From Clarkia xantiana subsp. parviflora (lineage: Eukaryota; Streptophyta; Magnoliopsida; Myrtales; Onagraceae): 64,000 bases of DNA. The notes below the pieces were generated by a model. That model searched no databases and was not told the DNA's origin. It worked only from the letters and a program-made list of their open reading frames with translations. Shown in pieces: positions 22,270 to 31,996 of this stretch (positions within the stretch are counted from its first letter, which is position 1; each line of letters opens with the position of its first letter). A program made the translations under genes and the position numbers. The DNA lies in assembly GCA_036873135.1 (NCBI GenBank), contig JAPTYO010000013.1:20767901-20831900 (forward strand), given 5' to 3'.

Positions 22270-25200
22270 TTCTCCCATCCTTTTCTTCTTCTTCTCTTCT
22301 TTCTTGGAACACATCCTTGATTCCATATAGCTTTAGCAAAGCTAAGTGTTGACTCTTGACCAATGCCTTGGTAAGCAAGTCAGCAAGTTGTTCCTTTGAA
22401 GGAATGTAATGGACACCTATGAATCCTTGTTGAATATGATGTCTTGTGAAGTGGCAGTCTAGTTCAATGTGCTTGGTGCGCTCATGGAACATGGGATTCT
22501 TTGCAATCTTCACAGCTGCTTGGCTATCTGTGTAGATTGGGATAGGAAGATTTACTTGTATGCCTAGTTCCTTGAGGATTCTTCCCACCCAAAGTGCCTC
22601 TTGAATTGCAACTCTTAGGCATCTATACTCTGCTTCAGCACTTGATAGGGAAATTGTGTCTTGCTTCTTTACCTTCCAGGCTATCATAGCTTCTCCTAGC
22701 TTGACACAATAAGCACTCACTGATTTCCTACTAAAAGGGCAAGCAGCCCAATCAGAATCACAAAACAAACTCAAATTGAGCTTGTTGTTGGAAGGATAGA
22801 TCAATCCTTGCCCTGGAGTGCCTTTAATGTATCTGATGACTCTTATGACTGCATCATGATGGGACTTCTTTAGCTTGTCAACAAATTGACTGAGTCTTTG
22901 CACTGAAAAGCTAATGTCTGGCCTTGTCATGGTAAGGTATAGCAACTTGCCAATGATCCTCCTATAAGAAGTGGCATCCTCCAAGAGTGTATCATCAATG
23001 TTTGAATTAGTTGCTTTGTCATACTCATGTGTGGTGAGTTTGACATTGAACTCCATAGGGGTTTCAGCAGGCCTTGCAGCCCCTAGGCCAGCATCTTCAA
23101 TGAGCTCAATTGCATACTTCCTTTGGTTGATTACAAGACCTCTATCTGACCTTGCAACTTCAAGTCCCAAAAAGTACCTCAAGTCTCCTAAGTCCTTCAA
23201 TTTGAAGTGTGTTTGGAGTGTGTTCTTCAATTGATTGATCATCTTGGTGTTGGAGCCAGTGATTAGAAGATCATCAACATAGGTGAAAAGAAAAACTTTG
23301 TCATCACCTTGTATCTTGGTGAACAAGGAATGATCTGAGGCACATTGTTTGTAACCATTCTTCAATAAGGTTTGAGTGAGCTTGATGTTCCATTGTCTTG
23401 AAGCTTGTTTGAGACCATATAAGGACTTGTTGAGCTTGCACACAAGTTTGGGATATCCCTCAAGAGACTTGGAATGATTGAAACCTTGGGGAATGTCCAT
23501 ATACACTTCTTCATTTAGATCACCTTGAAGAAATGCATTGTTTACATCCATGTGGTACAATCCCCATGATTTGGAAGCTGCCAAAGCTAATATGATCCTC
23601 ACTGTGTCCATTTTGACTACAGGGGAGAATGTCTCATTAAAATCAGTCCCTTCAATTTGAGTGAATCCCTTGGCAACCAATCTTGCTTTGTATCTTTCAA
23701 TGGAACCATCAGAATTGTATTTGACCTTAAATACCCATTTGCAACCAATTGAAGATTTGCCTTGTGGGAGTTCTATTAGCTCCCAAGTGTTGTTGTTTTG
23801 AAGTGCTTGCATTTCCTCCTTCATGGCCAAGATCCATTTTGGGTCTTTGATTGCTTGTTTATATGTGGTTGGCTCTTTGATCTTGTCAAGGGCAGCCAAG
23901 AAGCATTTGTATTGTGGACCCAAGTTGTCATAGGAGACATACTTCTCCATTCCAAAGATAGCATTTGAACTTGACCTTTGTTTGAGTTCAGCAAGCCTTG
24001 CACTTCTCCTAGGAGGTGGTGGGTGTAGTTGTGCAATTCTAAGACTCCTTCTCAGATTGGAAGGTTGGGGTGCTTCTTCTTCAATTGGTTGTTGAGGTGC
24101 TTGATCCTCAATTGGAAGTGCTTGATCATCCATTTGAGGTGTGACAACCTCAATGGGAGGAGTGTTTGTTGATATATCCATGTCAAAATGAAATGGATTC
24201 TCAGGTGGGAAATTCTCAAGTGGTTGCTTGACTCCCAAGCAAGATGGAATAAGAGCCTTTAGAGCATCCTTAGACATGCTAAAGGGGAAAATATCCTCAT
24301 GGAAATGAACATCCCTTGATACATGAAACACTGAGTTGGAAATGTTCATCACAAGGTATCCTTTTTGAGATGTTGAATATCCCATTAGGATGCATGGTTC
24401 AGCCCTTGGACTAAACTTGTCATGGTTGTTCAATTTGGTTGAAAAACATAGACAACCTATAGTTCTCAAGTGATGAAGGGAAGGAGTTTTGCCATATAAC
24501 ACTTCAATAGGTGATTTGAACTTTAAGATAGAGGTGGGAAGCCTATTGAGTAAGTAACAAGCATTGAGTATGCAATACCCCCAATGCTTCAAAGGCATGG
24601 ATGCTTGAAATCTTATAGCTCTAGCAATGTTGAGGATGTCCCTATGTTTGCGTTCCACTCTTCCATTTTGTTGTGGTGTATGCACACAACTTGTTTGATG
24701 GAGAATGCCAAATTGAAGAAGCAAACCTTTGCAAACAGAATTGATGAACTCAGTCCCATTATCACTCCTCAAAGTTTTGACCATTGTTCCAAATTGATTC
24801 TTCACCATGATTAAGAAATTCTTGATGTGCAAGAAAGTATCACTTTTGTGCCTCATCAAGTAAACCCAAGTTGCCCTTGAGTGATCATCAACAATGGTCA
24901 AGAAGTATTGATTGTTCTTGAAGGTTGGAACTTTGTAAGGACCCCATAAATCCATGTGAACCAAATCAAAGGGCTTTGAAGCAATAGAATCACTGGTTGG
25001 AAAAGAAAATCTAGATTGTTTTGCAAGAGGACAAATAGTGCATTGTTTGATACAACCATATGTCTTATTCAAGCCTAAAACATCCAAATGATTCAAATAT
25101 TGTTCAGAGACATGGCCCAAACGCCTATGCCATCTCAATACTTCATCCTTATTCTCCAAGCAAGCAGCTGCCAACTTCCTTGGGCTTGAAGGCACCACAT

Positions 25201-26716
25201 CCTTCAAAGTGTATAGTCCTCTATTCCATTCCCCAATCACCATGGACTTGCCACTCTGGCCCTGAAGTAACACATGATCACAAGTAAAGATCACTTTGCA
25301 ATTTAACTGGCTAGGTAACCTAGATACAGAGATCAGATTGAACTTGAAGTCAGGGACCAAGAGTATGTTGGTCAAGGTAAATCCACTTGAGAAAGAACAA
25401 GAACCAACATGAGTCACTTTGCATTTGTGACCATTTGGCAAGTGCACATATTGGTGATCTGAATCACTTTTCTTCAAATCATGTAGCCACTCAACTTGAT
25501 GAGTGATGCGGTTAGTAGCACCTGAGTCAACTATCCAAACCATAGAATCACTAGATATACCTGCCATGTTGACATGAGCTTGATCCATATCCTCAAAGCT
25601 TAGGGGTGTATGATCAAAGTGATCATTATGGGCAGCAACATGTTGGATTCTTTTGTCAGCTGTGCCATGAAATATCCTTTTGTCCTTGGCTGCCACATGC
25701 TCAATTGTGCTTGAGTTGCCACCTTCTTCAACAATGTTGGCTGAATTCCAATTCCTCTTAGGAGCATTTGGATTGGTTTGATGAATTGGGTGATCATATG
25801 GGTAGCCATGTTTGATGTAGCAATTGTCTTCAATGTGACCTCTCTTGCCACAATAGTTGCAAGTGTTGAGTGGTCTCTGACTTGAAGGATTGAAGTTGCC
25901 TCTTCCAAAGCCATTTCCTCTTCCAATGCCATTGCCATTGCCTCTAGCAAAGCCTCTACCCCTTGCATATCCTCTTCCATTGCCTCTACCACCACCATAG
26001 GATGGATGCTTTCCAGTGAACAAGGCAGTTGCCTCACCCACATCACCAATGGAACCAGAGATGGTCCTTTGGCTTTCTTCTTGTACCAATACAGAGAAGG
26101 CAATGCTAAGGGAAGGAAGTGGTTGTCTCATAAGTAAGGTGCTCCTAATGTGTCCATAGGAGTCATTCAGTCCCAAAAGAAATGCCATCAACTTTTGCTT
26201 CTCCTTGTGTTCATTGACAATGGCAATGTCTCCAGCACATTGAAGATCCAAATCATCAATGGAAGCAAGGGCATCCCAGAGTTGCTTCATTTTGGCAAAG
26301 TACTCAGTGATAGAGAGCACACCTTGAGATGTTTGATAAATCTCCCTTGTTAATTGGAAGATTTGTGTGCCATCCACTTTATCAAACATCTCCTTCAAGT
26401 CATTCAAAATAGAAGAAGCAGTTGTGTTGTAGACCAAACCATTCACCAAATCTTTGGCCACAGTGTTCCTCAACCATGCCTTGACAATTGCATTTGCTCT
26501 ATCCCATTTCACTCTATCATTGACATTAACATCCAATCTTGTGAATGTGCCATCTATAAAACCAAGCTTGTTCTTCACCAACAAGCCTTCCCTGATTGAT
26601 GTGCTCCAAACATGATAGTTGGAGGTTCCTTGTAGTTGGAAAGGGATGAGCATATGGCCAGTGGTGTCTGAAGGGTGTATGTAGAGGGGGTCATCAACAT
26701 TGGTTTCTTGAGCCAT
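22265..26716 (-). CDS. Copia gag-pol polyprotein, intact
   Basis: An uninterrupted frame of about 1483 codons; I take the ATG at 26716 (MAQETNVDDPLYIHPSD) because it gives the usual copia gag start, though an in-frame ATG exists seven codons earlier. Order: gag domain (to about residue 240), a Gly-Arg-Asn-rich stretch (about 250-285), CCHC knuckle CNYCGKRGHIEDNC (about 295), protease WIVDSGATNR (about 400), integrase finger (HRRLGH...CTICPLAKQ) with Asp (VHMDLWGP), Asp (LRSDNGTEF) and Glu (QQNGRVERKH), RT with KARLVAKGF and FTYVDDLL, and RNase H with SLFCDSDWA, SSAEAEY and YTDSQAAV. All catalytic residues I can check are present. The last codons run through the PPT and the stop is inside the 3' LTR. 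Confidence 0.93.
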   Translation of the reverse strand: MAQETNVDDPLYIHPSDTTGHMLIPFQLQGTSNYHVWSTSIREGLLVKNKLGFIDGTFTRLDVNVNDRVKWDRANAIVKAWLRNTVAKDLVNGLVYNTTASSILNDLKEMFDKVDGTQIFQLTREIYQTSQGVLSITEYFAKMKQLWDALASIDDLDLQCAGDIAIVNEHKEKQKLMAFLLGLNDSYGHIRSTLLMRQPLPSLSIAFSVLVQEESQRTISGSIGDVGEATALFTGKHPSYGGGRGNGRGYARGRGFARGNGNGIGRGNGFGRGNFNPSSQRPLNTCNYCGKRGHIEDNCYIKHGYPYDHPIHQTNPNAPKRNWNSANIVEEGGNSSTIEHVAAKDKRIFHGTADKRIQHVAAHNDHFDHTPLSFEDMDQAHVNMAGISSDSMVWIVDSGATNRITHQVEWLHDLKKSDSDHQYVHLPNGHKCKVTHVGSCSFSSGFTLTNILLVPDFKFNLISVSRLPSQLNCKVIFTCDHVLLQGQSGKSMVIGEWNRGLYTLKDVVPSSPRKLAAACLENKDEVLRWHRRLGHVSEQYLNHLDVLGLNKTYGCIKQCTICPLAKQSRFSFPTSDSIASKPFDLVHMDLWGPYKVPTFKNNQYFLTIVDDHSRATWVYLMRHKSDTFLHIKNFLIMVKNQFGTMVKTLRSDNGTEFINSVCKGLLLQFGILHQTSCVHTPQQNGRVERKHRDILNIARAIRFQASMPLKHWGYCILNACYLLNRLPTSILKFKSPIEVLYGKTPSLHHLRTIGCLCFSTKLNNHDKFSPRAEPCILMGYSTSQKGYLVMNISNSVFHVSRDVHFHEDIFPFSMSKDALKALIPSCLGVKQPLENFPPENPFHFDMDISTNTPPIEVVTPQMDDQALPIEDQAPQQPIEEEAPQPSNLRRSLRIAQLHPPPPRRSARLAELKQRSSSNAIFGMEKYVSYDNLGPQYKCFLAALDKIKEPTTYKQAIKDPKWILAMKEEMQALQNNNTWELIELPQGKSSIGCKWVFKVKYNSDGSIERYKARLVAKGFTQIEGTDFNETFSPVVKMDTVRIILALAASKSWGLYHMDVNNAFLQGDLNEEVYMDIPQGFNHSKSLEGYPKLVCKLNKSLYGLKQASRQWNIKLTQTLLKNGYKQCASDHSLFTKIQGDDKVFLFTYVDDLLITGSNTKMINQLKNTLQTHFKLKDLGDLRYFLGLEVARSDRGLVINQRKYAIELIEDAGLGAARPAETPMEFNVKLTTHEYDKATNSNIDDTLLEDATSYRRIIGKLLYLTMTRPDISFSVQRLSQFVDKLKKSHHDAVIRVIRYIKGTPGQGLIYPSNNKLNLSLFCDSDWAACPFSRKSVSAYCVKLGEAMIAWKVKKQDTISLSSAEAEYRCLRVAIQEALWVGRILKELGIQVNLPIPIYTDSQAAVKIAKNPMFHERTKHIELDCHFTRHHIQQGFIGVHYIPSKEQLADLLTKALVKSQHLALLKLYGIKDVFQERREEEEKDGRI
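22270..22285 (-). other. Polypurine tract of the intact copia element
   Basis: On the minus strand GAAAAGGATGGGAGAA directly precedes the 3' LTR and also encodes the last residues of the polyprotein. Confidence 0.75.
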
Positions 26717-27454
26717 TTTGTAACTCAGATAACACAAGTAGGTATGGAATGTGAATAATAGGAATCCAAATCCAAGAAATCAGCTGCCACAATCCAATCA
26801 AAATCGCATACACAAGTTGCACTACAAACAAAAGTAGTACACCAAGGTTGTTGATAGTAGGACAAAATCCAGCTCACCCTATGAGATTGCTTGTACAATT
26901 CCGCAACAAGATTTGTGATTTTCAAAGCTTGAAATTCAACAGAAATGGATTAGAAACCATTCTCCATTGATGAAAGCTCAGAATTCTTGAAGATATGAAC
27001 ACAAAGCACAAGGTAGGCACAAATGCTCCTCAGCCGAGCAATGTGTAGATAAGGGAAATCAAGCAATGAAAATCCAGATATCAAGCAAGGGGCGCAGCTG
27101 AAACATGTTCAAAATCCATATCCAAATGTAGAGAAACAAAGCAAACTCCAGGAAATAGTAATATCAAACACGCAATCAGCTCAACAAGGCTGAATTTTTC
27201 AAGAACAAGCAAACTAGTACTAAGTCATCTTGGCTATGCTTAGTCTAGGTGCAGATCTACTTTATGCGTGTTGAGTTCTTGAAATTCCACTTACTATATG
27301 TCCATTCTTAAGTAAGAAATGGATTGTTGAAGTAGAAAAGATGACCCACGAAGCTGAAGTTGCAAATCCACACTTGAACAAGGTGAATGTTAAGGCAAAA
27401 CTTTGAAGAAACTTGGTCTTCTTTAGCTTTGTGGTTGTGCCGCCATTTGAGGTG
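26717..27454 (-). other. Copia 5' leader
   Basis: About 740 nt between PBS and gag start. No other frame of note. Confidence 0.6.
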
Positions 27455-27466
27455 GCTCTGATACCA
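27455..27466 (-). other. Copia primer-binding site
   Basis: Minus strand TGGTATCAGAGC, complementary to the 3' part of initiator methionine tRNA, the usual copia primer; it adjoins the LTR without a gap. Confidence 0.9.
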
Positions 27467-27742
27467 TAATAGCTTTAGAAGGTTGAATCATTTGTTGATT
27501 GATGATTAGAGATTACAATGCAATAGGTAAACTATATATACTAGGTGATAAGGATCACCAACTAGGACTAGCTATCCTATGTGCCCAACTTGGTGCACCA
27601 AGGTGCATACACCATGTAACATGTACTACATGATATATGCACCATATAATAACCTTATACAATCATCTAATGACATGATAGAAGTAAATGCAAGTGTAAA
27701 TGACAAGATGCAATGTGAGCATATCAACTTATATACTCTATA
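27467..27742 (-). repeat. 5' LTR of the intact copia element
   Basis: 276 bp, one mismatch to the 3' LTR (27511 region, GATTAGAGATT against GATTAGGGATT). A TATATATA stretch at 27533-27540 is the likely promoter core. Confidence 0.92.
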
Positions 27743-27774
27743 GCATTGCACTAGGGAGCTGAGACTTTTAAAGT

Positions 27775-28840
27775 TGCAACTAATCGCAATTAAAATTTCG
27801 CTGATTTCGAACCGTTCAAGATTCAATGTAGGGTTAAGGGTCCTTTTGGTACCACATGTTTGCACAAATTACACTGTTCATACCATTAGTATTTTTTTGT
27901 ACCGAATTGGTACCAAATGTTTCCAAACCTTACTATTTTGGTACTTCCGTTACCATTCCGTCAAAATCGGCTGTTAAATGGCATGTGCCATGCACGTGAG
28001 CAGCCCAAAACTTTCAATTTTGTTACAATTTAGTCCATCTAATACATCCCTAACTTTTATTTTGTTCAATTTAGTCCTAAAATTTCAAAACCAAACAATT
28101 TTCCCAAATTGACCTAGCCATGGGCTAGGTCCGACCGTGGGTCGGGGTCACCGGACCCAGGCGACCCTGACCCAGGGTCGGACCTAGCCCTAGGCTAGGT
28201 CCGACTAGGTCAATTGGGACCTAGCCCCAATTTAACTCAATTGGGGCTAGGTCCCAATTGACCTAGCCGGACCTAGCCTAGGGCTAGGTCCGACCATGGG
28301 TCAGGGTCGCCTGGGTCCGGTGACCCCGACCCAGGGTCGGACCTAGCCCATGGCTAGGTCCGGCTAGGTCAATTTGAGAAATTGGTTTGGTTTTGAAATT
28401 TTAGGACTAAATTGAACAAAATAAAAGTTAGGGATGTATTAGATGGACTAAATTGTAACAAAATTGAAAGTTTTGGGCTGCTCACGTGCATGGCACATGC
28501 CATTTAACGGCCGTTTTTGACGGAATGGTAACGGAAGTACCAAAACAGTAAAGTTTGGAAACATATGGTACCAATTCGGTACAAAAAAATACTAATGGTA
28601 TGAACAGTGTAATTTGTGCAAACATGTGGTACCAAAAGGACCCTTAACCCTTCATTGTATACAATTAATCACAATTAAAATTTTGGACCGTTCAAGATTC
28701 AATTTATGCAATTAATCGCAATTAAAATTTCCCTGATTTCAAACCGTTCAGGATTCAATCTATGCAATTATTCGCAATTAAAATTTCGGACCGTTCAAGA
28801 TTCAACGTATATAATTAATCGAAATTAAAATTTCACTTAT
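27775..28840. repeat. Tandem repeat around AATCGCAATTAAAATTT, split by a MITE
   Basis: Copies with AATCGCAATTAAAATTTC...CCGTTCAAGATTCAA occur at 27783, then about 28665, 28710, 28765 and 28815, at roughly 45-65 bp spacing. The first is separated from the rest by the MITE at 27831-28650. Confidence 0.75.
27831..28650. mobile_element. Foldback MITE of MULE type, 820 bp
   Basis: The whole element is a near-perfect inverted repeat: arms of about 400 bp starting GGGTTAAGGGTCCTTTTGG at both ends and meeting near 28240. It is flanked by nine-base direct repeats TTCAATGTA (27822-27830) and TTCATTGTA (28651-28659) with one mismatch; a 9-bp duplication is characteristic of Mutator-like elements. No coding sequence. 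Short GACCTAGCC/GGCTAGGTC repeats fill the middle. Confidence 0.85.
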
Positions 28841-29689
28841 TTTTAACAGACGCTTGACGCGGAGCCGGCGAACGAAGAAACCAGGCGGTACGGGCGGCTG
28901 ACAGTCTCAGTGGCAGAGCCATCTCTATCTCCGGCGAGATATCGTCGGTGGTAATCGAAGCCATATCTGTTGAAGAACAGACGCGTGACACAGATTCGAC
29001 GACCAAAGGTAGCATGCGGTACGGGCATCTAAAATTTATTTGTGAATTTGCGCATTGGTATTTTATGGTTCAAAATTTTCAGTCTTTTTTTTTTTTACTT
29101 TTTCAAATTTTAGATTGATATTTTATTTAAAAATAGTGTTTAAACATATTACAAATAGTCAGTATAATTTCATCGAATATAAGTTTGTTAATTATACATA
29201 TTTGTTAAGTCATTCCGCGCGATATGAGGCGCGATATGAGGGAAATACACCTAGTCTATAGTATATTCGATTCATCATTTGGGAGACTCAAGGCAGATAA
29301 TTCCATTGCATGTGAAAAGCGTGTGGTACATATAAATGGGTGTGTTACAAGTGTTGGGGTCGCTGGCTAGACCTCGTAGATTCTATATGTACAGTTAACA
29401 TGAATGAATTGTAGACTACATTTTATTCCATCCTATAATCTAGAAAATAATTAGTAAATAAAGTTTACCGTTTTTTAAATTTCCTTCCGTTAAATTCTAC
29501 TAACAAAGTAATGTTTCATTCATTACTGGTGTTTTTTTTTTTTTGGGGAAGGTCCACAATATTGCATATACTCGTGTAAACCTTTGCAAGTATGTATAAT
29601 CGATGGGTTTACGATGATCTATATTTAGAATTGTACTTAGCTCTATTTGGTAATGTTAGAATAAATTGATACGATGACTATTATGTGAT
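28841..29689. other. No clear gene
   Basis: A GC-richer patch at 28855-29030 has short overlapping minus-strand frames (for instance MASITTDDISPEIEMALPLR) that I do not recognise; it might be an exon scrap. The rest is AT-rich. Confidence 0.3.
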
Positions 29690-31400
29690 TTATCAAAAGC
29701 TACCTCTTATGATAAATGAAAGTAACAAACTCATTTAATAAAGAGTTATGCATTGGATTTATCACGGTCTATAATATATCATTGAGAGTCGTAATAGATT
29801 CCACCATTCAAATTATGTCGAATGTGGAAACCCACCTCTTCACACAGGAACGGTAATCACTAGAGCCTTCTCCGCTAAGAGCAAGTGATCACCAAGAACA
29901 TTTTTGTAATGTTAAAAAATTCGGGAATGGGGCCTCTAGGGTGCCTACATTATGTTTTGTATCGCCCTGGTGGCTCAATCTGCCGTTAAAAGATCAAATT
30001 CTTGACTAGGTTTACGAACTATGTTGATACGTACATACATAGCCCTATAATAGGGTCGTATCAACGACACGTGATTCATACCACTTGTACCATCAATCGA
30101 CTTAGGGTCAAATGCTCAGTTGTGTCTGGCGGATTCATATAATCCGTAGATACACAATATTTACTCTACCAAGAGTGCGTAACTGAAGTATCCTCATCAC
30201 TTGATTCCTCATATGCGATTTAGTTCCACTCAATTACTTTGTTTTAGGAGGGCCAAGACAATAACACGTCAATAGTGTGAATTCTGGGTAGTTGACTTTG
30301 AACTGGATCAAAGGGATAGGATGAGAAGGATGGGTCAGTAATCATCGTGAGTTTCTTACTCATATGTTCACTAGGTGGCCACCAACTAGATACAAGCATT
30401 AGGTTGTGAACATTCGTCCTGAATGTCATAGAGTTTATAATACTATAGGATTAGACCTAAGAAACATAGACGGCTGAACAAGCATAAAATGCGAAGTTTT
30501 TTTTTAATTGGTACCACCACAACAGGTTGTTGAATAGACGTTACAATACTACCAACGCATGAGTAACACGGTTTTGTTAGTGTTCGTCGGTCGCAAGGAC
30601 TAACCTCGTATGAAAGTTGATGGATGGAAATGGACGAAAAGTATAGTAGGCGCCCTCACATTCGGGTGAGTAGGAGATGTTTGCAATTATAGCAATTGGG
30701 CCGCCCTTCTTGGGAGCCCATTAACCATGCATTATTCAGTGTGACTTAATTAGAAACAACTAGCCCATTAATTAGGCATATATGGCGAATTAATTAGGTG
30801 TTAGGGCCCTATTGGGCTAACTCATTAACGAGAATGATTAAGGTCCATTAACTTAACCCTATAGAGCAATTTCGGCTTGCCCATTAGCTATAAACTTGGT
30901 GGTCAATTTTTTTATCACCCAAAAGTAAAGGAGAATATTATCCCAAAGATAGATTTGGTAATCCAATATAATATATATCTACAAGGAAAAAATATATTGT
31001 TGAATATATTATATTCTATTTATATGATTATATATAATCGCATTAGATTATATATAGATCTATAAAGGAAATTAAATATATACGGTATCTATCTTAAGAG
31101 ATTAAGATTTGGAAACAAGTCACCGGGCTTTTCGGCCAAACCTATTTATACCATTCATTGGTGTGCAAATTAATCATACACACAACTAATAGTGAGAAGA
31201 GAGCTCCTTAAGAGGTTGTTATGGCTTATGAGAAATTCGGGGAGGCCCTTAAATGAAGTCAAGTTCCTTTCTCGTATTAAATGGGTGCACTCTTCCTAAT
31301 ATTATTGTGCAGGTACCATCAGTAATTCAAATTTCCGTCATAGCAGGGCTCATCCCAAACTGAAGTCCTTTTGCAGGAGATTGTATCGACATTGTGAATA
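29690..31400 (+). mobile_element. Degraded copia 3' end with LTR
   Basis: Blocks match 5700-7000: GTCGAATGTGG (29818), AGGTGGCCACCA (30373), and the LTR start region with GGCGCCCTC (30650). The LTR part is about 30620-31330. No pol coding sequence remains. It is an older relative of the copia 3' end at 5041-7360. Confidence 0.55.
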
Positions 31401-31996
31401 AGTCGAAGCTAGTCGAAGCTAGTCGATGACCTCTAAGTTAGATCTGAATTAAATTAAAGTAGTGAAAGGAGCTATGATACCATGATAATCATCTAGATCA
31501 ACATCTAAAAAGGTTGATAAACCTGTGCAGACGAATTGGATAATTTTTATTCCCGGAGGGTGTCCTAGGAGGGTCTATTGGGTGGCCATGACCTATAACC
31601 CGCTTGCTCCCTTCCTAAATAATTCTCATTCATACTAGGTAAAGTATTAAACATGAATATTTATACATTTTTAGGGCTTGGCAGAGTCTGAACCCAAAAC
31701 TTCTAATTTAATGATAAAGTGTTGAACTACTAAACCATATTTACATAGTTAACATTGAAATAGGATTAATATGACTTGTAATCAATTCAATAAAAAAAAA
31801 ATCTTACATTTATTATGTGGTAATTCAATTCGAAAACTACCAGACAACTATAGCATCTAACATAAATGATTCAGTAAATAGCAAAGTAGTCAAATAACCT
31901 CTTGAAGTTGACAGAAGAGTGTTTATTAATCAAGAATATCATATTCTCAACCACATTATTCTTTCACTCTAAGATGTCCAAATCATGATCTTGTCC
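31401..31996. other. 3' flank of the dioxygenase gene
   Basis: AT-rich DNA with no gene seen. It should contain the minus-strand gene's 3' untranslated region and poly(A) site, which I cannot place with certainty. Confidence 0.4.

Larger units (their letters stand above)
21994..27742 (-). mobile_element. Young, intact Ty1/copia retrotransposon
   Basis: A 5749-bp element with two 276-bp LTRs that differ at one position by eye, exact TSD GCATT (21989-21993 and 27743-27747), a PBS adjoining the 5' LTR, a PPT, and one uninterrupted polyprotein frame. The LTR ends are TATAG...CTATTA on the element strand instead of TG...CA; the TSD and the PBS both fix these edges. It is the best candidate in the window for an autonomous, recently active element. 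Confidence 0.93.

Noticed and set aside
28833..29028. Small minus-strand frames in a GC-richer patch
   Set aside because: No recognisable family, no splice partners, short; kept only as unannotated DNA.
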